DNA of 19,416 bases from Endomicrobium sp. (lineage in GTDB: Bacteria; Elusimicrobiota; Endomicrobiia; Endomicrobiales; Endomicrobiaceae), in the NCBI GenBank assembly GCA_031262135.1, contig JAISIG010000010.1, positions 1-19,416 of the forward strand, in the 5' to 3' direction. Below are positions 1 through 7,650 of this stretch, piece after piece. The notes below the pieces were generated by a model that was not told where the DNA came from, did no database searches, and saw only the letters and a program-made list of their open reading frames with translations. A program made the position numbers and the translations under genes. Every line of letters starts with the position of its first letter. Position 1 is the first letter of the stretch.

Positions 1-1
1 T

Positions 2-58
2 GTTATAAATACTACTTTTCTACTCTTATTCTTCATTATCCCTCTATTACCTTTTTAA
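2..58 (+). CDS. Possible 3' end of a membrane-protein gene (partial)
   Basis: One forward frame is open from the left edge to a TAA at 56-58. The 18 residues are almost all hydrophobic (short runs of Leu, Phe and Ile with two Pro), as expected for the last transmembrane helix of a membrane protein. It points the same way as nadC and ends before the inverted repeats at 58-121. Against it, another frame also stays open from base 1 to 123, and short open frames are common by chance. No family can be recognised from so little sequence. Confidence 0.25.
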   Translation, partial: VINTTFLLLFFIIPLLPF

Positions 59-121
59 GTATATCAAATAATATTGTAACATACAATATTATTTGTAGTT
101 TTATTTACTATTTGATATACT
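58..121. repeat. Overlapping inverted repeats upstream of nadC
   Basis: Two perfect 13-bp inverted repeats share one arm. Bases 65-77 pair with 83-95, with a 5-nt loop that can close by one more A-T pair. Bases 58-70 pair with 109-121. The shared segment 65-70 means the full versions of the two pairings exclude each other, although part of the inner helix (71-77 with 83-89) can form inside the outer one. The dyads overlap the candidate nadC promoter, so they could be operator sites. The inner one could instead be a weak terminator for an upstream gene, but its T tract is poor. Confidence 0.6.
93..121 (+). promoter_or_regulatory. Candidate sigma70-type promoter of nadC
   Basis: TTGTAG at 93-98 and TATACT at 116-121 are separated by 17 bases, a good match to a -35/-10 pair. 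The predicted start of transcription, near 128, lies only one or two bases before the nadC ATG at 130, so the transcript would be essentially leaderless. No ribosome binding site is visible before that ATG, which fits. In sequence this AT-rich such matches also arise by chance. Confidence 0.35.
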
Positions 122-129
122 AAAATAGT

Positions 130-966
130 ATGTTTAATATAATAGAACTAGCCTTGGATGAAGATAGAGCATTCAATGATATTACGACTCAAGAGTTTCT
201 TGCTAGTAATATATATATAAATGCTATGTTAATATCAAATACATCTGGGATGATCTGTGGAATAAACGCTTTTATACAGATACTAAAAATAATAGATAAA
301 AATTGTGAAATTATATTATATGTCAATGAAGGAAGTATAATAAAAGAAAGAACTAAAATTTTACAGATAAGAGGGTCTGTTAAAATTCTATCTGTAGAAA
401 GGATAGCTTTAAATATTTTACAGTATATGTCTAATATTGCTACATTAACAAATAAATTTGTTAATCTTGTAAAAAAAATAAACCCTAAGATTAAAATATA
501 TGATACAAGAAAAACTCTTCCAGGCTATAGAAATTTAGCTAAGTATGCAGTAAGATGTGGAGGAGGTGTGAATCATAGAATGAATCTTGCAGATATGATT
601 CTTATCAAAGATAATCATTTAAAATTAATAAAGAATTTAAATGGAAAAATTAATCAATGTAGAAAGAAGTATAACAACATAATGATAGAAATTGAATGTG
701 AAAATTATCAAGATGTTATGTTAGCCTTGAATGTAAAAGCCGACATTATTATGCTTGATAATATGACATTAAAGCAGCTAGAAAATATTATTAGCATAAT
801 AAGACAACATTCTACAGTTACATATAGTCCAGAAATAGAAGTTTCAGGTGGAATTAATTTAGATAATGTACATCACATTGCACAATTTGATATAGATAGA
901 CTTTCTATTGGGATGCTAACTAATACTTCTCATTATAAAACTGACTTTACCTTAGAAGTAATATAA
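130..966 (+). CDS. nadC: Nicotinate-nucleotide pyrophosphorylase (quinolinate phosphoribosyltransferase)
   Basis: NadC converts quinolinate and phosphoribosyl pyrophosphate to nicotinate mononucleotide, CO2 and pyrophosphate, the entry into NAD from the de novo pathway in the cytosol. The 278-residue protein opens with the N-terminal family signature (ALDEDRAFNDITT). It carries the DTRKTLPGYR segment, a glycine-rich CGGGVNHRMNL loop, the IKDNH motif, an acidic IEIE strand, MLDNM and a C-terminal EVSGGI phosphate-binding strand. All expected active-site blocks are present. The protein is slightly shorter at the N-terminus than typical members (about 280-297). The ATG at 130 has no Shine-Dalgarno sequence and lies just after a candidate promoter. 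birA follows after six bases, probably in the same transcript. Quinolinate synthesis genes are not in the window. Confidence 0.95.
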   Translation: MFNIIELALDEDRAFNDITTQEFLASNIYINAMLISNTSGMICGINAFIQILKIIDKNCEIILYVNEGSIIKERTKILQIRGSVKILSVERIALNILQYMSNIATLTNKFVNLVKKINPKIKIYDTRKTLPGYRNLAKYAVRCGGGVNHRMNLADMILIKDNHLKLIKNLNGKINQCRKKYNNIMIEIECENYQDVMLALNVKADIIMLDNMTLKQLENIISIIRQHSTVTYSPEIEVSGGINLDNVHHIAQFDIDRLSIGMLTNTSHYKTDFTLEVI

Positions 967-972
967 TAAAAT

Positions 973-1566
973 ATGAAAAATGTTATAACAACTACATGTA
1001 ACATTGGAATATTTAATGTTATTAAATATTATAAAAAAACTAAATCAACTCAAATTATTCTTAAAAATTTTGCGAATAGTGGATACAAAGAAGGATTGGT
1101 TGTTGTTGCTGAACAACAAACTATGGGGTATGGTCGTAATGGAAATACTTGGAGTTCTAGTATTGGTGGAGCATGGTTCTCAATATTACTAAAACCAAAA
1201 ATTAATCCTAGGGATACTAAAGACTTATTAATTTTATTAAGTATCGCAATTAAAAATATACTTGAAAAAATATACCATTTAGATTGTGAAATGAAGTGGC
1301 CTAATGATGTTCTAATTTATGGTAAAAAAATTGCTGGTAGCATGATAGAAATGGAAATTGAAGAAACAACAAAGGAAATTAAATGGGCTGTTGCTGGGAT
1401 AGGTATCAATGTTAATAACGATCTTCCTGAGGAACTATTAGCTACTGCAATATCTTTGAAAAGAGTTATCAAACAAACAATAAATATTTATGATATTATT
1501 ATTTACTTTATCAGTGAATTTACAAACTTATATACAAGATTTCAAAAAAGTCATCAAATTAAATAA
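973..1566 (+). CDS. birA: Biotin--[biotin carboxyl-carrier protein] ligase, catalytic domain only
   Basis: This enzyme makes biotinyl-5'-AMP and transfers biotin to a lysine of carboxyl-carrier proteins. The 197 residues form the catalytic domain: KSTQ near residue 24, the biotinyl-AMP loop at 52-60 (GYGRNGNTW), the catalytic KWPND at 108-112, and AGIGINVNN. The N-terminal helix-turn-helix of the E. coli repressor form is absent, so it should not regulate transcription. It ends about where the small SH3-like C-terminal domain (about 45-50 residues) would start, so that domain is missing. In the loop, usually GRGRxGRxW, the arginine matching E. coli R118 remains but the one matching R121 is Asn. 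Weak ribosome binding site. nadC-birA adjacency is seen in other bacteria. Function is likely, but efficiency is uncertain. Confidence 0.9.
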   Translation: MKNVITTTCNIGIFNVIKYYKKTKSTQIILKNFANSGYKEGLVVVAEQQTMGYGRNGNTWSSSIGGAWFSILLKPKINPRDTKDLLILLSIAIKNILEKIYHLDCEMKWPNDVLIYGKKIAGSMIEMEIEETTKEIKWAVAGIGINVNNDLPEELLATAISLKRVIKQTINIYDIIIYFISEFTNLYTRFQKSHQIK

Positions 1567-1588
1567 ATCAAAAAAAAAAGGGAAAAAA

Positions 1589-1891
1589 ATGGAATTATTT
1601 AAAATGGCTAAAGAAGCTTTTTCAATGAGAAGTAAAATTAAAGATATAGATAAAAAATTAAGAAAAAAAACAATCACTTTAAATCATAAAGGCGTACAAA
1701 TTCAAGTTAATGGCAAAAGTGAGTTTTTAAGCTTTAATATATTAGATAATAATTTATTAACTGAACCTAATAAACATGAACTAGAAAAGCAGATATTAGA
1801 AGCTTTCTGCGAAGCACACAATCAAGCTCAAAATATAATGACAGAAGAAGCAAAAAAACTCACTGGGAATATTAAATTATCAAATGTCTAA
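1589..1891 (+). CDS. YbaB/EbfC family nucleoid-associated protein
   Basis: YbaB/EbfC proteins are small dimeric DNA-binding proteins. The 100-residue product has the family layout: a basic N-terminal helix (about 1-30), a central beta segment ending in a VNGKSEF-type strand (about 37-47), an ILDNNLL segment, and a long C-terminal helix (about 62-90) with an A-H-N-Q-A-Q pattern followed by the terminal LTG. The ATG at 1589 is chosen because a GGGA lies about seven bases before it and the family begins there. The longer frame from 1490 would overlap birA by 77 bases. It lies 22 bases after birA, separated by a run of ten A (1570-1579). In many genomes this family sits beside dnaX and recR, so the nadC-birA context is unusual. 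Family assignment rests on pattern and length. Confidence 0.8.
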   Translation: MELFKMAKEAFSMRSKIKDIDKKLRKKTITLNHKGVQIQVNGKSEFLSFNILDNNLLTEPNKHELEKQILEAFCEAHNQAQNIMTEEAKKLTGNIKLSNV

Positions 1892-1898
1892 AAGAAAG

Positions 1899-1934
1899 AA
1901 ATATAAATAAATTTTATTAATTTTATTTATATTT
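1899..1934. terminator. A-T-only hairpin between convergent genes
   Basis: A perfect 13-bp inverted repeat (1899-1911 with 1922-1934) with a 10-base loop lies between the ybaB/ebfC stop (1891) and the glyA stop (1936). T follows it on the + strand up to 1937, and A-rich sequence precedes it. Its position between converging genes suits a bidirectional terminator, but the stem has no G-C pairs and would be weak. Confidence 0.45.
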
Positions 1935-1935
1935 T

Positions 1936-3177
1936 TTATCTATAGTACAATGGAAACTTTTTGCACAATTCCATCATATCATTTTTTACTGCATTAATAA
2001 TATTAGTATCTTTAATATGTTTTAGTACAGTGATTATTGCCTTTGCAATTTTTACCATCTCTTGTTGCTTCATCCCTCTTGTAGTTACTGCTGCAGTTCC
2101 AATTCTAATACCAGACGATATAGTTGCTTTTTCTGGGTCATAAGGAATAGTATTTTTATTAAGAGTAATGCCTGCTGCTTCCAAAGTATCTTGAGCTTCT
2201 TTCCCTTTAACATTAATAGAACGTAAATCTACTAAAAACATATGTGAATCTGTCCCACCAGATACTATTTGCAACCCTTCAGATCTAAGTGTTTCTGCAA
2301 GTGTTTTTGAATTTATCAAAACTTGTTCTTGATATAATTTAAAATCAGGCAGAATAGCTTCTCCTAAAGCAACACTTTTCGCTGCTATAACATGCATTAA
2401 AGGGCCACCTTGTTCTCCTGGAAAAACAGCCGAATTTATTTTTTTTGCAATATCTTTGTTATTTGTTAAAATTAACCCACCTCTAGGGCCACGAAGTGTT
2501 TTATGAGTTGTTGTAGTTACGATGTCTGCGTATTCTATCGGAGAAGGATACAAATCAGCTGCTATTAAACCAGCATAGTGTGCGATATCGGCCATATGAT
2601 AAGCACTAATTTTCTTAGCGATGATTCCAATTCTTTTCCAATCCCAAATTCTAGAATAAGCACTACCACCACTAATTATCATTTTGGGTTTACATTTTAA
2701 AGCAAGTTGTTCAAGCATATCATAATCTATTAATCCTGTTATTTTATCAACTCCATAAGAAACAACATGAAACCATTTTCCTGAAACATTGTAAGGACTA
2801 CCGTGTGTTAAATGGCCTCCATGATCTAAACTTAAACCCATAATAATATCTCCTGGAGATAAAAGCGCAAGTTGTACAGCGAAATTAGCCTGTGCTCCAG
2901 AATGTGGTTGTACATTGGCATAACTGCATTTAAAAAGTTTTTTTGCTCGTGAAATTGCTAAATCTTCTATAATATCAACAAATTCACACCCACCATAATA
3001 TCTTTTACCAGGATAACCTTCAGCATATTTATTTGTTAAACATGATCCTTGTGCCTCCATAACAGCTTTGGAGGTGATATTTTCAGAAGCTATAAGTTCG
3101 ATAGTCTTTTCTTGTCGTTGTAATTCGTTCATTACTGTACTGTAAACTTTATAATCTTTCTCTTTTAAATTATTCAT
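1936..3177 (-). CDS. glyA: Serine hydroxymethyltransferase
   Basis: GlyA is a cytosolic PLP enzyme that interconverts serine plus tetrahydrofolate with glycine plus 5,10-methylenetetrahydrofolate. It is the main source of one-carbon units, including those later used for formyl-Met-tRNA by fmt. The 413 residues match the normal length. Visible blocks are the N-terminal ELIASEN, the substrate loop [15 protein letters not shown], the SGAQAN segment, the PLP lysine in [14 protein letters not shown] (about residues 218-231), and FPGEQGGP. The ATG at 3177 follows tsaC by 20 bases. The only strong AGGAG overlaps the tsaC stop codon and is 18 bases away, so the ribosome binding site is poorly placed. 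It is the last gene of the rsmI-argC-argJ-tsaC-glyA run. All key residues are present. Confidence 0.97.
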   Translation of the reverse strand: MNNLKEKDYKVYSTVMNELQRQEKTIELIASENITSKAVMEAQGSCLTNKYAEGYPGKRYYGGCEFVDIIEDLAISRAKKLFKCSYANVQPHSGAQANFAVQLALLSPGDIIMGLSLDHGGHLTHGSPYNVSGKWFHVVSYGVDKITGLIDYDMLEQLALKCKPKMIISGGSAYSRIWDWKRIGIIAKKISAYHMADIAHYAGLIAADLYPSPIEYADIVTTTTHKTLRGPRGGLILTNNKDIAKKINSAVFPGEQGGPLMHVIAAKSVALGEAILPDFKLYQEQVLINSKTLAETLRSEGLQIVSGGTDSHMFLVDLRSINVKGKEAQDTLEAAGITLNKNTIPYDPEKATISSGIRIGTAAVTTRGMKQQEMVKIAKAIITVLKHIKDTNIINAVKNDMMELCKKFPLYYR

Positions 3178-3197
3178 TTTATTTATAACATAATCTC

Positions 3198-3803
3198 CTA
3201 TAGAATATATTTCAATATCTCAGTAATCTTCAAACAACCATGACGTACTATTGTATAAGGAAAGTGGACTGCATCAAGAATAGTTGATTCTTGAGCGAAT
3301 ACACATTTTCCACCGTCAATAATAATATCTACTAATTTTTCAAATTTAAATACTTCAGATTGAAATTTTGCACTGTGGGAATGTGAAATATTTGCAGATG
3401 TTGTAAATATAGGAATATTTATTGCTTTTAATAAATGTAATATAAAGTTATTGTTTGGAATACGCACTCCTAAATTATCTCTTCCTCCAGATAAAATTTT
3501 TCCTAATGCTGTTGTTGGCAAGATTAATGTCAATTGTCCAGGCCAAAATTTTTTTGCTAAACGTATTGCTTCAATAGAAAACTGCACAAAAATTTTCATG
3601 TTATGAATACTATGTGACATTAAAATAAGAGGTTTACTATGATCTCTTTTTTTTATACTATATATTCTACGTTGTGCTTGTAAATTAAACGCATTAACAG
3701 CAAAGCCATATACTGTATCCGTAGGGATGATAGCTACTCCTCCATTAAATATAATATTTGCTGTCACTGTATAAACATATTTTTCATTAGATGAAACTAT
3801 CAT
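3198..3803 (-). CDS. tsaC: L-threonylcarbamoyladenylate synthase (Sua5/YrdC/TsaC family)
   Basis: The enzyme uses threonine, bicarbonate and ATP to make threonylcarbamoyl-AMP, the donor for the universal t6A modification at position 37 of tRNAs reading ANN codons. The 201-residue protein is a YrdC domain: the PTDTVYGF motif near residues 27-34, the basic [11 protein letters not shown] stretch that binds substrate, LGVRIP in the middle, and TTSANIS with a later STILD. Length fits TsaC or a short Sua5 without the extra C-terminal domain. The start is the ATG at 3803, nine bases after the argJ stop, with a weak ribosome binding site. Its position before glyA resembles arrangements in many bacteria. 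The Kae1/TsaD partner genes are outside the window. Confidence 0.93.
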   Translation of the reverse strand: MIVSSNEKYVYTVTANIIFNGGVAIIPTDTVYGFAVNAFNLQAQRRIYSIKKRDHSKPLILMSHSIHNMKIFVQFSIEAIRLAKKFWPGQLTLILPTTALGKILSGGRDNLGVRIPNNNFILHLLKAINIPIFTTSANISHSHSAKFQSEVFKFEKLVDIIIDGGKCVFAQESTILDAVHFPYTIVRHGCLKITEILKYIL

Positions 3804-3812
3804 AATATAACT

Positions 3813-5027
3813 TTAATTATACTCACTATTGATTTTAACATAATTATATGATAAATCACACGTATAATACTTAGTACTTTTATCCCCATCGTTAAAATCA
3901 ATGATTAATTTAATAGTTTTTCTACATAGGCTTTCTTTTACAGTTTTAATTGGAAATTTTATTACTTCACCATTATTTAATATTTTAATATTTGCAATAT
4001 AAAGATCTATTTTATTTAAATTGAAACTGACACCAGATCTTCCAATAGCTGCTATAATTCGACCCCAATTTAAATCAGAGCCAAAGAGTGCAGTTTTAAC
4101 TAAAGGAGAAGTTGCTATAGTAGATGCAATTTTTTTTGCATCATTCTTTGTTTTAAGATTTTTAATCTCAATCTCAATAAATTTTGTTGCTCCTTCTCCG
4201 TCTTTAACTACTAATTTAGCTAGCTCTATCATAATTTCATTAAAAGCTTCTGCAAATTTATATAGATCCCTGTTAGATGATACAGTGACATCGCTCATTC
4301 CATTGGCTAAAACAATAATAGAATCATTTGTAGATGTATCTCCATCAATGGATATACTATGAAATGAGTCTTCTAAAGAATTTTCCAAAATTTTTTGTAA
4401 AACCTTATTATCAACTTGAATGTCAGTTAGTATGAATGCAAGCATTGTAGCATGTTTCGAAGATGACAAATTAGGATGAATCATTCCTGCTCCCTTTACA
4501 CATCCCCAGATAGTCACTTTTTTATTATCAAAAAAAATTTGCTTACTAACTTTTTTAATAAAAGTATCTGTTGTCATTATTCCAAGGATTGCATCATCTT
4601 CATTTTTTGCTGATGTCCCCATACTATTATTAATAATATAATTAATATTTTTTGGTAGGAATTTATCATTTATATTAATAGGTTTTCCTATAATCCCAGT
4701 AGAAGCACATAAGATAGTCCCTTTTTGTAAATTTAATGAGTTCTCTACGGATGTACATATGTATTCAGCATCAACATTTCCCTGATGACCTGTACATGCA
4801 TTAGCGCAACCAGAATTAGCTACTATACCATAAAACAGACTACTTTTTTTTTGTAACCTTGTAATACTTATGTTTACAGGGGCAGCTTTAACTAAATTTT
4901 TTGTGAATACCCCAGCAGCAGAAGCAGGCTTTTCAGAAAGAAACAATGCTAGATCATATTTTTTCATATCCATATTTTTTGATATTCCAACGTATCCTCC
5001 ACCAACTTTAAATCCTATTGGTAACAC
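3813..5027 (-). CDS. argJ: Bifunctional ornithine acetyltransferase / N-acetylglutamate synthase
   Basis: ArgJ moves the acetyl group from N-acetylornithine to glutamate, recycling it in arginine synthesis; bifunctional forms also acetylate glutamate from acetyl-CoA. The precursor cleaves itself before a Thr that becomes the nucleophile. Here that site is Ala-Thr-Met-Leu with Thr194 (codon at 4446-4448), after KGAGMIHPN. Family members usually run PNMATML; this one has Ser-Ser-Ser-Lys-His between the Leu and the Ala. Other blocks: VANSGCANACTG, STGIIGKP, and SIDGDTSTND in the C-terminal half. I chose the GTG at 5027 because a full GGAGG lies eight bases before it; a TTG at 5042 would add five residues but has no site. 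About 404 residues, the usual length. It follows argC by 27 bases. Whether it is mono- or bifunctional cannot be told. Confidence 0.95.
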   Translation of the reverse strand: MLPIGFKVGGGYVGISKNMDMKKYDLALFLSEKPASAAGVFTKNLVKAAPVNISITRLQKKSSLFYGIVANSGCANACTGHQGNVDAEYICTSVENSLNLQKGTILCASTGIIGKPININDKFLPKNINYIINNSMGTSAKNEDDAILGIMTTDTFIKKVSKQIFFDNKKVTIWGCVKGAGMIHPNLSSSKHATMLAFILTDIQVDNKVLQKILENSLEDSFHSISIDGDTSTNDSIIVLANGMSDVTVSSNRDLYKFAEAFNEIMIELAKLVVKDGEGATKFIEIEIKNLKTKNDAKKIASTIATSPLVKTALFGSDLNWGRIIAAIGRSGVSFNLNKIDLYIANIKILNNGEVIKFPIKTVKESLCRKTIKLIIDFNDGDKSTKYYTCDLSYNYVKINSEYN

Positions 5028-5035
5028 AGAAACTT

Positions 5036-5040
5036 CCTCC
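5036..5040 (-). promoter_or_regulatory. Shine-Dalgarno site that sets the argJ start
   Basis: The minus strand reads GGAGG here, followed by eight bases and then GTG at 5027-5025. This is one of the best ribosome binding sites in the window. It falls inside the coding region if the upstream TTG (5042) were used, which argues for the GTG start. Confidence 0.7.
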
Positions 5041-5054
5041 AAGAATAAATTTAT

Positions 5055-6077
5055 TTATAATAATCCAGTTGTTTCTTGTAAATTAAACATAATATTCATA
5101 TTTTGTACTGCTTGCCCAGCTGCTCCCTTTAATAAATTATCTATAACAGATACTATAATAAGTCTATTTGTTCTGTAATCTATATCTAATCCTATTTCAC
5201 ATAGATTAGTATTTACAACATTTTTAGTACACGGTAACACATCATCCTTGATATGAACAAAAGAACTATTGAAATAAAAATTTTTATAATAATCGATAAT
5301 AATATTTTTTTTAATATTATGTTTTAATTTTAGATAAATAGTAGAAAACATCCCACGTTCTATTGGAATAATATGGGGAGTAAAATTAATAATTATATTA
5401 GTTTTATTAGATAGTATCGATAATTCCTGTTCTATCTCAGGTATATGTCTATGTCTACCAGCTATTTTATAAGCTTTAAAATTTGGATATTCTGTCTGAA
5501 AAAATTCTTTTGCATTTTTTCTTCCAGCTCCAGAGATCCCACTTTTTGCATCTATAAGTATATCATCTAAGTTAACAATATTATTGATTATAGCTGGAGC
5601 ACATCCAAGAATAACAGATGTAGGATAACATCCTGGATTAGCTATTAGATTAGCTTTTTTAATATCTTTTGAATATATTTCAGATAAACCATAGATTGCT
5701 TTACTAATATATTCTTTGGATGGATGCGTAACTTTATACCATGTTTCATATATATCAACATTATGTAACCTAAAATCAGCAGATAAATCTATAACTTTCA
5801 CTCCAGCATCAATAAATTTAGGAACAAGATCAAATGCAACAGCATGAGGTAGAGCTAAAAAAATTACATCACTTTTTTTTATAATTTTATTAGAATCAAA
5901 TTGTTCAACTATTAAATTGAGGTGATCAAAATATGGATATATGTTTTTGATTGATTGGCCAACAAATGATTTTCTAGCATATAACCCAGTAATAATAACA
6001 TTAGGATGTTTGCTAGTAATACGTAAAAGTTCTTCTCCTGTATATCCTGTAATTCCAACAATACCAACTCTAATCAT
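5055..6077 (-). CDS. argC: N-acetyl-gamma-glutamyl-phosphate reductase
   Basis: ArgC reduces N-acetylglutamyl phosphate to the semialdehyde with NADPH, the third step of arginine and ornithine synthesis. The 340-residue protein begins with the Rossmann signature [10 protein letters not shown]. It has the LALPHAVA segment, the catalytic cysteine in ANPGCYPTS (about residues 147-155), and the conserved histidines in GRHRHIPEI. Length matches the family. The ATG at 6077 has GAGGG about nine bases upstream, inside the end of rsmI, whose TGA stop is only 11 bases away. argB and argD are not in the window. Retention of argC with argJ in such a compact genome suggests that arginine or ornithine synthesis matters to the organism or its host. 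Confidence 0.97.
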   Translation of the reverse strand: MIRVGIVGITGYTGEELLRITSKHPNVIITGLYARKSFVGQSIKNIYPYFDHLNLIVEQFDSNKIIKKSDVIFLALPHAVAFDLVPKFIDAGVKVIDLSADFRLHNVDIYETWYKVTHPSKEYISKAIYGLSEIYSKDIKKANLIANPGCYPTSVILGCAPAIINNIVNLDDILIDAKSGISGAGRKNAKEFFQTEYPNFKAYKIAGRHRHIPEIEQELSILSNKTNIIINFTPHIIPIERGMFSTIYLKLKHNIKKNIIIDYYKNFYFNSSFVHIKDDVLPCTKNVVNTNLCEIGLDIDYRTNRLIIVSVIDNLLKGAAGQAVQNMNIMFNLQETTGLL

Positions 6078-6088
6078 TCATTATACCC

Positions 6089-6790
6089 TCATTTTTTTTC
6101 TATTAAAGAAATATGTTTCGATAAAATAATAACAAATTCTCCAAATAAATGATTTTTATTTTTAATAATATTGAATACTTGAGTAATTGTTCGTCTTATA
6201 AATTCTTCAAATTGTTTTGTTAATTCTCTGGCAACACATATTTGTGCAGTATCTCCAAAAATTTCTTTACATATTAAAATAGTGTTAAGTATTCTATGTG
6301 AAGATTCATAAAAAATGATTGTTTTTCTCAATGGTTGAAGTTTGTATAGCTCAGCTTTTATTTTGCTTTTTTTTCTTTTTAAGAATCCACAAAAAATAAA
6401 ACTGTGTAATGGTAACCCAGACCCTATTAAGGCTGGAATAAAAGCAGTTGCTCCAGGTAGTACTTCAAATTTCATGTTATTCATAATCATTTTTTTTAGC
6501 AAAGTATATCCTGGATCTGAAATTCCAGGTGTACCTGCATTAGATATAAGAGCAATATCTTTCCCATTATGTAATTTTTTAATAATATTATTAGATTGAC
6601 GTTGTTCATTATAAGAACAATAATGTATTAAAGTCTTAGATATATTAAAATATGATAATAACTTTAAACTATGTCTAACATTTTCACATGCTATAGTATT
6701 ACAGCCTTTTAAAATCCTTAACGAACGCAAAGTAATATCTTCAAGGTTACCGATAGGAGTAGGAACTACATACAGTACACCATCATGCAT
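6089..6790 (-). CDS. rsmI: 16S rRNA (cytidine1402-2'-O)-methyltransferase
   Basis: RsmI uses S-adenosylmethionine to 2'-O-methylate C1402 in the decoding centre of 16S rRNA. The 234-residue protein has the tetrapyrrole-methylase fold signatures: VVPTPIGNLEDIT at the N-terminus, LISNAGTPGISDPGY near residues 80-95, PGATAFIPAL, and FYESSHRI with ARELTKQFEE further on. It is about 50 residues shorter than the E. coli protein (286), lacking the C-terminal extension. The ATG at 6790 is taken as the start; a TTG directly before it (6793) is equally possible and is slightly better placed after an AAGAGA sequence. It is the first gene of the leftward run ending with glyA. Its TGA stop shows that TGA is not a sense codon. 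Confidence 0.94.
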   Translation of the reverse strand: MHDGVLYVVPTPIGNLEDITLRSLRILKGCNTIACENVRHSLKLLSYFNISKTLIHYCSYNEQRQSNNIIKKLHNGKDIALISNAGTPGISDPGYTLLKKMIMNNMKFEVLPGATAFIPALIGSGLPLHSFIFCGFLKRKKSKIKAELYKLQPLRKTIIFYESSHRILNTILICKEIFGDTAQICVARELTKQFEEFIRRTITQVFNIIKNKNHLFGEFVIILSKHISLIEKK

Positions 6791-6840
6791 CAATGTTATT
6801 ATCTCTTTTGAATTTTATATAATTCTTTGTTATAGAACTT

Positions 6841-6869
6841 AGTTTATAATTTTAAATTTAGCAAGTCAA
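6841..6869 (-). promoter_or_regulatory. Candidate promoter for the rsmI-argC-argJ-tsaC-glyA run
   Basis: On the minus strand TTGACT (6869-6864) and TAAACT (6846-6841) are 17 bases apart, a good sigma70-type pair in the 88-base gap between the divergent rsmI and nth genes. Transcription would start near 6834, giving a leader of about 40 bases. A consensus TATAAT on the + strand (6845-6850) overlaps it and could be the -10 of nth, though no good -35 accompanies that one. If both are used, the two promoters would compete. Confidence 0.4.
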
Positions 6870-6878
6870 ATATAATAA

Positions 6879-7529
6879 ATGTCAATAACACAACAATATA
6901 TTAAAGATATCATGATAACATTAAATCTGTATTTCAAGGAAGTTAATTTCCCATTAAATTATTCTAATCCATTTGAATTAATTGTAGCCACAATTATATC
7001 TGCTCAATGTTCTGATAAAAGGGTAAATCAAATAACTAAAATTCTTTTTAAAAGATATAAAACAATAGAAGATTATGCTAATGCTAATACCTACGAATTT
7101 ATCAAATGTATTCAATCTGCAGGATTATTTACAAAAAAAACAAAATATATTATATCTACTGCTAAATTAATCACAACAAGATTTGATGGGCATATTCCTT
7201 ATACTTTCAAGGAGTTACTTAGTCTACCAGGAATTGGTAGAAAAACAGCTAATATTATTCTAAATAAATGTTTTAAAATTTACGAAGGGATCGCTGTAGA
7301 TACTCATGTGGTCAGAATTGCAAACATATTGGATTTCACAAAACATCAGAATCCTATTATTGTTGAAAAAGATTTAATGGCAATTATTCCTAAAAAATAT
7401 TGGAATAATTTTTCATTTTTAATACAAAATCTAGGTAAAACTATATGTAAAGCACGAAATAAAAATCATCTAATATGTCCTATACTACAAATATGTAAAT
7501 ACTATAATAGAATGCAGAATCTATTATAA
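6879..7529 (+). CDS. nth: Endonuclease III (DNA glycosylase/AP lyase) with an altered Fe-S site
   Basis: Nth removes oxidised pyrimidines and cuts the resulting abasic site. The 216 residues match the family: a helix-hairpin-helix LPGIGRKTAN with catalytic Lys122, then VDTHVVR with catalytic Asp141. Members usually end with four cysteines at spacings 0, +7, +10 and +16 that hold a [4Fe-4S] cluster. Here Cys190, Cys200 and Cys206 fit positions 0, +10 and +16, but the +7 position is His197 (codon CAT, 7467-7469). The cluster may be held by three Cys and one His, or may be altered or labile. The ATG at 6879 has no clear ribosome binding site. The gene diverges from rsmI and is followed by a tRNA gene. 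Glycosylase identity is firm; cluster status is uncertain. Confidence 0.95.
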   Translation: MSITQQYIKDIMITLNLYFKEVNFPLNYSNPFELIVATIISAQCSDKRVNQITKILFKRYKTIEDYANANTYEFIKCIQSAGLFTKKTKYIISTAKLITTRFDGHIPYTFKELLSLPGIGRKTANIILNKCFKIYEGIAVDTHVVRIANILDFTKHQNPIIVEKDLMAIIPKKYWNNFSFLIQNLGKTICKARNKNHLICPILQICKYYNRMQNLL

Positions 7530-7564
7530 TTTATTATAATATTATATTGTATTGTATCTTATAA

Positions 7565-7636
<72 letters not shown>

Positions 7637-7650
7637 TTAACCATTATTTT

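Noticed and set aside
1..123. Second open frame from the left edge to a TAA at 121-123
   Set aside because: The translation has a Tyr/Ile/Ser-rich composition unlike real proteins here and runs through the inverted repeats and candidate nadC promoter; it is probably chance.
1004..1192. 62-codon + strand frame inside birA
   Set aside because: Leucine- and lysine-rich translation of birA in a shifted frame, with no start signal; birA motifs explain the region.
3183..3191. Tiny ATG-TTA-TAA start-stop unit between tsaC and glyA after GGAG
   Set aside because: The GGAG is only three bases from this ATG, too close for a usual start, and such nine-base units are expected by chance. It may simply be spacer.
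6871..6876. Perfect TATAAT just before the nth ATG
   Set aside because: Transcription from it would start inside the coding region, after the ATG at 6879, so it cannot serve nth. Such hexamers are common in sequence this AT-rich.
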